Source: CBDDYU01 sp965235655
Lineage (GTDB): Bacteria > Pseudomonadota > Alphaproteobacteria > Pelagibacterales > Pelagibacteraceae
NCBI GenBank assembly: GCA_965235655.1
Contig: CBDDYU010000001.1
Coordinates: forward strand, 372,001-436,000
Direction of reading: 5' to 3'
Length of the DNA stretch: 64,000 bases
Shown here: positions 1 through 6,705 of the stretch, in pieces
How the letters are laid out: the number at the start of each line of letters is the position of its first letter
Position numbering within the stretch: position 1 is the stretch's first letter
The notes under the pieces: generated by a model
Told to the model about the DNA's origin: nothing
The model's database searches: none
Seen by the model: only the letters and a program-made list of their open reading frames with translations
Program-made: the position numbers and the translations under genes

Positions 1-707
1 TCAATTTCAATATTTCTTATACCCTCTACTAAAAAATTTTTATTAATTATCTTGCTACCAAAACAAATTGAACTCAAAATAGAAATTTTTGCAGCAACAT
101 CATGTCCATCAATATCTGCTGATGGATTTGACTCAGCAAATCCTTTTTGTTGAGCTATCTTAAGAATTTCGTTAAAAGATGAATTTGTTTTTTCCATCTC
201 TGTTAGTATAAAATTAGTTGTACCGTTTAAAATCCCATAGATTTGCTTAATTTGATTTGCAATCAAGCCTTGTTTGATAGATTGAATAATTGGTATTCCC
301 CCACCAACGGAGGCTTCAAAAAGTAGATTAACAGAATTTTTTTCAGCTAAAATTGATAATTGATCTCCATGTTTAGCAATGAGTGCTTTATTAGCTGTCA
401 CGACATGTTTTTTATTTTTTAAAGCGGAAAAAACTACCTTTTTAGCAATACCATCTGCACCGCCAACTAATTCTACAATTATATCTACATTTTTATCAGC
501 ACATAAGTTAAGAGCATTTTTTTCCCATAAAGATTTTGGTATCTTAATATTTCCTCTTTTTTTTGAAAAATTCTTTGATGAAACTTTATAAATATTTAAT
601 CGAAAACCTGTTTTATTAAAGATATTATTCTTATTACGTAATAAATTTTTATAAACTTCTAAACCTATATTTCCTAAACCAACAATTGCTATGTTAAAAG
701 TTTTCAT
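1..707 (-). CDS. hom: Homoserine dehydrogenase, N-terminal part (cut by window edge)
   Basis: About 235 N-terminal residues are present; the rest lies beyond the left edge. The enzyme reduces aspartate semialdehyde to homoserine with NAD(P)H, at the branch leading to threonine and methionine. The translation starts MKTFNIAIVGLGNIG, a Rossmann nucleotide-binding loop. Further on are VTANKALIAKHG and GILNGTTNFIL, both characteristic of the family. The ATG shares one base with the argC stop codon (TAATG), so translation is probably coupled to argC. The identification is strong; whether a C-terminal ACT domain follows cannot be seen. Confidence 0.93.
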   Translation of the reverse strand, partial: MKTFNIAIVGLGNIGLEVYKNLLRNKNNIFNKTGFRLNIYKVSSKNFSKKRGNIKIPKSLWEKNALNLCADKNVDIIVELVGGADGIAKKVVFSALKNKKHVVTANKALIAKHGDQLSILAEKNSVNLLFEASVGGGIPIIQSIKQGLIANQIKQIYGILNGTTNFILTEMEKTNSSFNEILKIAQQKGFAESNPSADIDGHDVAAKISILSSICFGSKIINKNFLVEGIRNIEI

Positions 708-1738
708 TACGCTTTTAATGCCAAGTCTTCTTTAAATTTATATTTAATATTAAAATTTTGTACTGCTTGTCCGGCCGCTCCTTTTACAAGGTTATCAATA
801 GCACTTGCAATAATCAATTGCCCTTTAAATCTATTATTATAAATTCCTATATGACAACTATTTGTATTGATAACTGCATCAGTATTAATCATTACATTAT
901 TGTTAAAAATTTTAACAAATTTATCTTTTTTATAATAATTTAATAAGTATTTATAAATTTTTTTATCATTAAAATTTTTATTAAGATCAACATAAATTGT
1001 TGAAATCATTCCTCTAAAAGTTGGAATAATATGTGGAGTGAATGATATTTGAATTTTTTTTTTTGAAAATTTTGATAATTCTTGATCTATCTCAGGCATA
1101 TGTCTGTGTTTAGCCACTCCATAAATACCTATATTTTCATATATATTATTGGGATATAATTTTTTGTCATAAATTTTTTTACCAGCCCCAGAATAACCTG
1201 ATTTTGAATCAGCTTTTATTGTATTTGCGTTGATCATATTTCTTTTAATCAAGGGAATTAAAGGTAAAAGAATAGATGTTGGGTAGCACCCTGGGCATGC
1301 AATAATATTTGTTTTTGAAATATTTTTTCTATTTATTTCACTTAATCCATAAACTGCTTTTTTTTGATTTTTGACAGATTTATGTTCTGTCTTATACCAA
1401 GTTTGAAAAATATTTTTATCATCCAATCTAAAATCAGCCGATAAATCAATTAAAGTAGTTTTAGAATTCATTACATTTGAAATAAAATGAGACTCTCCAT
1501 GAGGCAAGGCAGTAAAGATTGTATCTACTTCTTGAATAGCTTCGGAATTAAACTTGGAAACTAAAGGCAATTTTATATTTTTAAAATCTTTATCAAAAAA
1601 AGACATTGGTTTTCCTGTGTTGGATTGAGCAAATAAATATTTAATTCTTACGTAAGGATGCTTGAGTAAAATTTTTATTAATTCAATACCTGAAAAACCT
1701 GTTGCACCAGCAATTGCAATATTTTTAATTTTCTTCAT
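707..1738 (-). CDS. argC: N-acetyl-gamma-glutamyl-phosphate reductase
   Basis: Catalyses the NADPH-dependent reduction of N-acetylglutamyl phosphate to the semialdehyde in arginine synthesis. The 343-residue protein has the family's full length. An N-terminal nucleotide-binding loop (GATGFSG, about residues 11-17) and the catalytic cysteine in ACPGCYPTS (Cys151) are visible. KHRHMPEIDQE and GAAGQAVQN match conserved C-terminal segments. It is a clear member of the short, stand-alone ArgC type. It lies downstream of rpsI after a 65-base gap and overlaps hom by one base, an unusual pairing of arginine and threonine pathway genes that is probably just genome packing. Confidence 0.96.
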   Translation of the reverse strand: MKKIKNIAIAGATGFSGIELIKILLKHPYVRIKYLFAQSNTGKPMSFFDKDFKNIKLPLVSKFNSEAIQEVDTIFTALPHGESHFISNVMNSKTTLIDLSADFRLDDKNIFQTWYKTEHKSVKNQKKAVYGLSEINRKNISKTNIIACPGCYPTSILLPLIPLIKRNMINANTIKADSKSGYSGAGKKIYDKKLYPNNIYENIGIYGVAKHRHMPEIDQELSKFSKKKIQISFTPHIIPTFRGMISTIYVDLNKNFNDKKIYKYLLNYYKKDKFVKIFNNNVMINTDAVINTNSCHIGIYNNRFKGQLIIASAIDNLVKGAAGQAVQNFNIKYKFKEDLALKA

Positions 1739-1803
1739 TGGGAATATTTTCTACTTTATATAAATTTAAATGAAATACAAAAATGTAAAAAAGATGGTAT
1801 TGC

Positions 1804-2214
1804 TTATCTTTTAGAAAATTGAAATCTTCTTCGAGCTTTTCTTTGACCGTATTTTTTACGCTCAACGGTTCTAGAATCTCTTGTAACTAATTTGTCTTTT
1901 TTAACAACTTTTCTCATTGCTGGATCAGACTCTACAAGTGCCTTTGCAATTCCATGCGTGACAGCACCAGCTTGCCCAGACATTCCACCACCTTTTACCG
2001 TGCAAATGATATCAACTAAGTTTTGTTTATCTGTAATTTTTAATGGTTTTTCAACAGCCAGTTGATGAACAGGCCTTTTAAAATATTCAGTATATATTTT
2101 ACCATTAACTGAAATTTTTCCTGAACCATTCAGTACCCAAACTCTTGCAACAGATTCTTTTCTTTTTCCAGTTGCGTAATGAGATTCTTTTGTAACTTTA
2201 AGATTTAATTCCAT
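1804..2214 (-). CDS. rpsI: 30S ribosomal protein S9
   Basis: Small-subunit ribosomal protein whose C-terminal tail reaches the P-site tRNA. The 136-residue sequence shows the family pattern TGKRKESVARVW near the start, GGGMSGQAGAVTHGIAKAL in the middle, and the basic tail ending RRRFQFSKR. The final Lys-Arg that contacts tRNA is kept. It follows rplM with a shared base in TAATG, the usual rplM-rpsI pair found in nearly all bacteria. Confidence 0.97.
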   Translation of the reverse strand: MELNLKVTKESHYATGKRKESVARVWVLNGSGKISVNGKIYTEYFKRPVHQLAVEKPLKITDKQNLVDIICTVKGGGMSGQAGAVTHGIAKALVESDPAMRKVVKKDKLVTRDSRTVERKKYGQRKARRRFQFSKR

Positions 2215-2672
2215 TAATTTATTTTAGTATTTTTTCTATTTAGTGAAGCAAAATTTAACTCTTTTAGTTTTTGAGCTGTATGTGGATGATTTGCATCAGA
2301 ATAAATTTTTAACATTGTAAGTTGTTTTTTTGCTAAAGGGCCGCCAGGCAACATTCTTTTTACAGCTAATTTTAAAATCTCTTCGGGTTTTTTTTCCAAA
2401 AGTAATTTTGGTGATGTTTCTTTAATTCCTCCTGGATGACCAGTATGTCTGTAGTATCTTTTGTCATTTAATTTATTCCCAGTAAACTTAATTTTAGATA
2501 CGTTAGTAACGACTACAAAGTCTCCATTGCACATATGAGGAGTATAAGTTGTCTTGTTCTTTCCTCTTAAAATTTTTGAAATTTCTGCAGCTAGTCTACC
2601 TACAACTGCATTAGTAGCATCAATATGAAACCAGTTATTGGATAATTCGTTTTTTTTAATAAAGTCAGTCAT
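2214..2672 (-). CDS. rplM: 50S ribosomal protein L13
   Basis: Early-assembly large-subunit protein. The 152-residue sequence contains WFHIDATNAVVGRLAAEISK, matching the conserved N-terminus of L13, and HTGHPGGIK and MLPGGPLAKKQL, the family signature region. The start fits the normal alignment with no extension. It is translationally coupled to rpsI. The gene upstream on the same strand is heme A synthase, 49 bases away, which is unlikely to share regulation; a possible separate promoter is listed at 2684-2712. Confidence 0.97.
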   Translation of the reverse strand: MTDFIKKNELSNNWFHIDATNAVVGRLAAEISKILRGKNKTTYTPHMCNGDFVVVTNVSKIKFTGNKLNDKRYYRHTGHPGGIKETSPKLLLEKKPEEILKLAVKRMLPGGPLAKKQLTMLKIYSDANHPHTAQKLKELNFASLNRKNTKIN

Positions 2673-2683
2673 GAAAGTCCAGG

Positions 2684-2712
2684 TAAATACTTGCTGGTTA
2701 TTGAATTGTCAA
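2684..2712 (-). promoter_or_regulatory. Possible sigma-70 promoter for rplM-rpsI
   Basis: On the minus strand a perfect TTGACA (2707-2712) is followed 17 bases later by TATTTA (2684-2689), a poor -10 match. It falls in the gap between the heme A synthase stop and rplM. If used, transcription would begin only about five bases before the rplM ATG, leaving almost no leader. The position makes biological sense but the weak -10 and short leader lower confidence. Confidence 0.3.
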
Positions 2713-2721
2713 CAACAGAAA

Positions 2722-3732
2722 TTAAGATTTAAGCTTATAAATAAGCAATATTACTGATGAAACAAGGATTAAGGAGGCTATCTGATGCGTGGCAGCTAAG
2801 TAGATATTTAAACCTGACAGTAAAGTTAAAATACCTAAAATTATTTGTATAAGTAAAACTGCTAAAATGAGATTCATATTGAAAATATAATCTTTAAATT
2901 TTTTTAAATTATAGAAGTAAAATAATAGATAAAGCGCCACTATAAAATAAGCATTCAATCTATGAATAAATTGCACGTGGGCCCTATCATTAAATAATTC
3001 TAATGAAAAAAAACTTTTTATTGAAATTTCTTCTGCAATAAAATTTGCATTCATTAGTGGCCAAGTTTGATAGATTAATCCTGCATCAAGCCCCGAAGTA
3101 AAAGCACCAAGAACAATTTGACAGTAAATTAAAAATAAAAAAAAATAAAAAAAAATGCTTGATCTACCAAAATATAATTTTAATTCTAAATTATCACTAT
3201 TAAGATAAGACCAATAAATTAATGATAATATAATGACTGCTATAAATAAATGTATAGATAGCCTAAAGTGACTTACGTCAGGATTGTTTACTAAGCCACT
3301 AGACACCATGTACCAACCCATAAAACCTTGAAAAGATATCAAGAAAAAAATTGCTAAATAATAAATAATATTTTTTCCATTAATTGTTTTATTAAAAATA
3401 AAATACACACAAGGTATTAAATAAAATAACCCCAAAAACCTTGCTAATAATCTATGTAAATATTCCCACCAAAAAATAAATTTAAATTCCTCCAGAGTCA
3501 TATTGTAATTAATTAATTTATATTGTGGTATTTGCTTATAAAGAGAAAAATATTCTAACCAATGCTCATGAGAAAATGGAGGAAAAATTCCGGTAAATAA
3601 TTCCCATTCTGTAATAGATAAACCAGATCCAGTTAATCTAGTAAAACCTCCCACTAAGACAAGGACAAATAATAAAAAAAATAATAATAAATTCCAAGTT
3701 TTGAAAAGTTTTTTTTGTTGAATAAAATCCAT
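2722..3732 (-). CDS. ctaA: Heme A synthase (COX15/CtaA family)
   Basis: Membrane enzyme that oxidises the C8 methyl of heme O to the formyl of heme A for the aa3-type cytochrome oxidase. The 336-residue protein has about eight hydrophobic helices. Family motifs are visible: GGFTRLTGSGLSITEW near the N-terminus, EYLHRLLAR, VSHFRLSIHL, FIHRLNAYF and LAATHQI, supplying the histidines expected to hold heme. It is of the longer COX15-like type found in alphaproteobacteria. It is placed between rplM and a divergent chorismate mutase; no other oxidase assembly gene is nearby. Confidence 0.93.
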   Translation of the reverse strand: MDFIQQKKLFKTWNLLLFFLLFVLVLVGGFTRLTGSGLSITEWELFTGIFPPFSHEHWLEYFSLYKQIPQYKLINYNMTLEEFKFIFWWEYLHRLLARFLGLFYLIPCVYFIFNKTINGKNIIYYLAIFFLISFQGFMGWYMVSSGLVNNPDVSHFRLSIHLFIAVIILSLIYWSYLNSDNLELKLYFGRSSIFFYFFLFLIYCQIVLGAFTSGLDAGLIYQTWPLMNANFIAEEISIKSFFSLELFNDRAHVQFIHRLNAYFIVALYLLFYFYNLKKFKDYIFNMNLILAVLLIQIILGILTLLSGLNIYLAATHQIASLILVSSVILLIYKLKS

Positions 3733-3756
3733 GTTGTCTTATACATTTTTATATAA

Positions 3757-4056
3757 ATGTTAAAAAAAGCTAAATTGTCACCTGCAAAAAATAAAAGCTC
3801 TATTTTAAAAATTAGAAAAAATATTGATAAAATAGATAATCAAATTCTACATTTGCTTTTCTTAAGAAAAAAGGAAGTATCAAATATAATTAAATATAAG
3901 AATAAAAATCAAATTATTGATAAAAAAAGAATTTATTCTTTGATAAAAAAACTAAAGAGCACAGGAAGAAAAAAGAAATTAGAGCCCTATCTTATTGATA
4001 ACGTCTGGAAAGCAATTATTAAATCTTTTATAAGATTTGAAAAAAGCAAATTTTAA
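3757..4056 (+). CDS. Chorismate mutase, AroQ type
   Basis: Predicted to convert chorismate to prephenate for phenylalanine and tyrosine. The 99-residue protein is a stand-alone AroQ domain with a Lys-rich N-terminal extension of about 18 residues. By eye, R20, R37, K48, D55 and R58 line up with the E. coli catalytic set R11, R28, K39, D48 and R51, and E95 falls at the position of Q88. It is divergent from ctaA by 24 bases. Its stop codon abuts the rpmG stop codon with no base between. Identification is by motif and length only. Confidence 0.8.
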   Translation: MLKKAKLSPAKNKSSILKIRKNIDKIDNQILHLLFLRKKEVSNIIKYKNKNQIIDKKRIYSLIKKLKSTGRKKKLEPYLIDNVWKAIIKSFIRFEKSKF

Positions 4057-4248
4057 TTATTTGCTATGTGGTGGTAATTTTTTTTCTACAAACCATTCAT
4101 GTTTTCTAGTTGCTGGATTGTATTTTTTCATTTTTAATTTATCTTTAGCCTTGTCTCCTGCTGTCGGCTTTTTAACGTAATAATTGAATGGACTGTCTGG
4201 CTTCTCCTCAGGAACTAAACGAACTTTAATATGTGATTTTTTTGCCAT
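4057..4248 (-). CDS. rpmG: 50S ribosomal protein L33
   Basis: Small basic large-subunit protein near the E site. The 63-residue sequence starts MAKKSHIKVRLVPEE and holds KKYNPATRKHEWFVE, the L33 signature. It has no cysteines, so it is the zinc-free form. It is several residues longer than the usual 55, from a small insertion after the first strand and a short C-terminal tail. The start codon shares a base with the stop of the upstream merR-type gene (TAATG). Confidence 0.92.
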   Translation of the reverse strand: MAKKSHIKVRLVPEEKPDSPFNYYVKKPTAGDKAKDKLKMKKYNPATRKHEWFVEKKLPPHSK

Positions 4249-4607
4249 TATATAATTTTTTTAATTTCTTTAATTATTTTTTTAATATTTTTAACTTTAG
4301 TATGAGCGTTTATATTGTTACTTTTATTATAGTCAACATTATACTCAGTCTCTAAAACTTTATTGGCACCTTTAATAGTTAAACCCTTATTTTTTAACAA
4401 ATCCTTTATTTTCTTAAGAATTTGTATTTCTTTATTTGAGTAATAACGATGTCTATTTAGTATTAATGAGGGCTTAAGTAATTTAAATTTTTTTTCCCAA
4501 AATCGTATAACATGAGTTTTTGCCTTTCCAGTTAGTTCATCAACTAAACCAACTTCTTTTGCAACCTCACTAATAGTTTTTAAAGCAGAAATCTCCTTCT
4601 CTGCCAT
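4248..4607 (-). CDS. MerR-family transcriptional regulator
   Basis: A 119-residue protein with one MerR-type winged helix-turn-helix. The segment KTISEVAKEVGL followed by HVIRFWEKKFKLLKPS and RHRYYSNKEIQILKKIK matches the DNA-binding and wing region. The C-terminal 40 residues are Lys/Asn/Ile-rich, with no cysteine-based effector site. In many alphaproteobacteria a MerR gene of this kind follows plsX-fabH-ihfA. What it regulates is not shown by the sequence. It is linked at both ends by TAATG junctions, to ihfA upstream and rpmG downstream. Confidence 0.88.
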   Translation of the reverse strand: MAEKEISALKTISEVAKEVGLVDELTGKAKTHVIRFWEKKFKLLKPSLILNRHRYYSNKEIQILKKIKDLLKNKGLTIKGANKVLETEYNVDYNKSNNINAHTKVKNIKKIIKEIKKII

Positions 4608-4906
4608 TAGGATACTTTATTAATTTTCTTTAATAATAATTTGGACGATTTGAAGGTAACTACATATCTGGAATTAATTATTTTAGTCTCTTTTGTTTTA
4701 GGATTTCTTCCAATTCGAGAATTTTTTTTTCTTATATTAAAGGCGCCAAATAAAGACAATTTTACCTTAATTTTTTTTTTTAAATTTTGAATAATAATAG
4801 CAAATAAATCATCAACGAAATTTGAACATTCTGATTTTGGTATTCCAAGTTCAGCATGAGTTAAATCATAAAGATCTTGTCTTGTAATATTTGCCAGTTT
4901 ATCCAT
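4607..4906 (-). CDS. ihfA: Integration host factor, alpha subunit
   Basis: DNA-bending protein that works as a heterodimer with IhfB in the nucleoid, recombination and transcription. The 99-residue sequence has the HU/IHF fold: TRQDLYDLTHAELGIPKSE at the start, VKLSLFGAFNIRKKNSR for the body and RIGRNPKTKETKII for the beta arm with its intercalating proline. The DLYD and PKSE segments favour the alpha subunit over HU. The start lies inside plsX, overlapping its end by 8 nt, so the start chosen depends on family alignment. fabH, which commonly precedes ihfA in relatives, is absent here. Confidence 0.92.
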   Translation of the reverse strand: MDKLANITRQDLYDLTHAELGIPKSECSNFVDDLFAIIIQNLKKKIKVKLSLFGAFNIRKKNSRIGRNPKTKETKIINSRYVVTFKSSKLLLKKINKVS

Positions 4907-5918
4907 TTTGATCTCTAAAATTTTCTTGAATTCTAGATATTAATTTACCACGTAAAATTTTAGCTGACAATTTTATTGAATAGTAAAAAGCTAAGGCATC
5001 GGCTCCGCCATGGCTCTTAATTACTGGAGCGTTCAAGCCCAAAAATATACCGCCGTTATATTTTCTCGGATCAAGTGTATTTTTAATTTTTTTAAAAATT
5101 GGAAAACTAAATAGATAACAAATTTTACCAAAAAAAGAATTTGAAAAAATATTTTTTATTTCTGTGGTTATATAATTTGCTGTGCCCTCAGCAGTTTTTA
5201 ATGCAATATTACCTGAAAAACCATCTGTCACTATTACATCTACATTGCCATCTTTAATTTGATTGCCTTCTACATAACCCTTAAATATAAAATTATTTTT
5301 GGCTTCTGATAATTGGGCAAAAGCATTTTTTAATGTTTCATGTCCTTTAATTTCTTCTGAGCCTACATTTAACAATCCAACAGATGGATTTGCTTCATCA
5401 AAAATCACTCTATAAAGCTCAGCTGCAATTTTAGAAAAATCTAAATAATTTTTTTCATTGAACTCAATATTTGCACCTAAATCAAGAACAACACTTGTTT
5501 TTTTTAGGTTTGGCCAAAGTCCAGCAATCGCAGGTTTATCGATACCGTCCATCATTTTAATAATAAGTTTAGATATAACCAATAGAGCTCCTGTATTGCC
5601 TGATGAGATAATCAGATCAGACTCTAAATTTTTAACACTATCAATTGCTTTCCACATGCTTGTTTCTTTTCCAGTGCGGATTGCATCTCGTACAGAATCT
5701 TTGTCTTTAATTTCTTCTGCGCAATGTATTATTTTATAATTTTCTTTTGGAATATGAAATTTTGATATAGATTTTTGAATAGCTTCCTCTTTACCATGGA
5801 GAAGAAAGAAAATATTCCTGTCTTGATCTAAAAATAATTTTAAGCCTTCAATTACTTTATCTGGTGCGTTTTCGCCTCCCATTGCATCAAGTGCAATAGT
5901 ATGCTCGAATTGTTTCAT
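4899..5918 (-). CDS. plsX: Phosphate acyltransferase PlsX
   Basis: Converts acyl-ACP to acyl phosphate, the acyl donor used by PlsY (also in this window, at 38296) to start phospholipid synthesis. The 339 residues cover the full family length. Visible motifs are IALDAMGGENAPDKVIEG at the N-terminus, SSGNTGALLVISK, VLDLGANIEFNE, VTDGFSGNIALKT and SHGGADALAFY. It follows rpmF by 6 bases, the classical rpmF-plsX pairing. The next gene is ihfA rather than fabH. Confidence 0.96.
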   Translation of the reverse strand: MKQFEHTIALDAMGGENAPDKVIEGLKLFLDQDRNIFFLLHGKEEAIQKSISKFHIPKENYKIIHCAEEIKDKDSVRDAIRTGKETSMWKAIDSVKNLESDLIISSGNTGALLVISKLIIKMMDGIDKPAIAGLWPNLKKTSVVLDLGANIEFNEKNYLDFSKIAAELYRVIFDEANPSVGLLNVGSEEIKGHETLKNAFAQLSEAKNNFIFKGYVEGNQIKDGNVDVIVTDGFSGNIALKTAEGTANYITTEIKNIFSNSFFGKICYLFSFPIFKKIKNTLDPRKYNGGIFLGLNAPVIKSHGGADALAFYYSIKLSAKILRGKLISRIQENFRDQNG

Positions 5919-5924
5919 TAAAAA

Positions 5925-6104
5925 TTAAGATTTTGGTTTAAAAATTTGTTTTCCGTTATAAAAACCAGTTTTCATATCTACATGATGAGACAATCTAAAC
6001 TCACCACTTTTTTTATCTTCAACAATATTTTTAAATACTGCAGATCTATGAGATCTTCTCATTCCTTTTTTAGACTTTGATGTTTTGCGCTTAGGTACAG
6101 CCAT
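5925..6104 (-). CDS. rpmF: 50S ribosomal protein L32
   Basis: A 59-residue ORF read directly from the sequence. It begins MAVPKRKTSKSKKGMRRSHR, the standard L32 N-terminus, and ends FKPKS. The middle part has RLSHHVDMKTGFYNGKQI, which fits the zinc-free alphaproteobacterial form (no CxxC pairs). It is the first gene of the leftward rpmF-plsX-ihfA-merR-rpmG run. The 133 bases upstream separate it from the divergent lipoprotein gene and presumably hold promoters for both. Confidence 0.95.
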   Translation of the reverse strand: MAVPKRKTSKSKKGMRRSHRSAVFKNIVEDKKSGEFRLSHHVDMKTGFYNGKQIFKPKS

Positions 6105-6237
6105 TATTAATATCCTTTTTGTTGAAAACTAAATATCAATATCTGGTTCAAAATCAATGAATTTATTTGTTAAAAAGTATGATTTAGCAACAAATTTCGT
6201 TATTATTTAAAAGTAATTAATGTATATCAAATTTTAA

Positions 6238-6696
6238 ATGAATTTTTTTATCAAAAAAGTTTTAACTCTATTAATTTTCACCTTGGTTACTTTTTGCTCA
6301 ATCAAAAAAGTAGACAATGTTCATGGGATTATAAATTTAGATAATAAAGCAAAATCCTTAAATGAAGGTTTAATAAATAAAAATGATGTAATAAAAAATT
6401 TAGGACCACCTCCTTTAAAAGAATTTAACAATTCAGATATTTGGATATATTTTGAGGTAAGAGATACAAGAAATATTTATGGTACAAAAAAAATTGTAGC
6501 TAATAATACCTTAATCCTTCAATTTGATAATAAAGGAATACTAGCTAAAAAAATATTTTTAAATAAAGATCAAATGCAAAATATTCAATTCGAAGACAAT
6601 GAAACAATTTCAAGAGGCATAGACAACAGTCTACTCAAGAACATTCTTTCAAGTACAAGAAAAAGAATGGAAAATCTTGCTAATAAAAATAAATAA
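6238..6696 (+). CDS. BamE/SmpA-like outer membrane lipoprotein
   Basis: A 152-residue exported protein. The first 20 residues are a hydrophobic signal ending at Cys20, with an atypical Phe before it, so lipid attachment is likely but not certain. After it, the pattern LNEGLINKNDVIKNLGPPP followed by WIYFEVRD matches the SmpA/OmlA fold, in which BamE stabilises the BAM complex that inserts outer membrane beta-barrels. The C-terminal region contains FDNKGILAKK, typical of the last strands. It sits opposite rpmF, a common alphaproteobacterial arrangement. The exact role is inferred from the family. Confidence 0.8.
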   Translation: MNFFIKKVLTLLIFTLVTFCSIKKVDNVHGIINLDNKAKSLNEGLINKNDVIKNLGPPPLKEFNNSDIWIYFEVRDTRNIYGTKKIVANNTLILQFDNKGILAKKIFLNKDQMQNIQFEDNETISRGIDNSLLKNILSSTRKRMENLANKNK

Positions 6697-6705
6697 CTAT
6701 TATTT

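Noticed and set aside
6105..6237. Riboswitch or small RNA in the longest gap
   Set aside because: I found no stable stem or known aptamer core; it looks like a divergent promoter region without clear -35/-10 elements.
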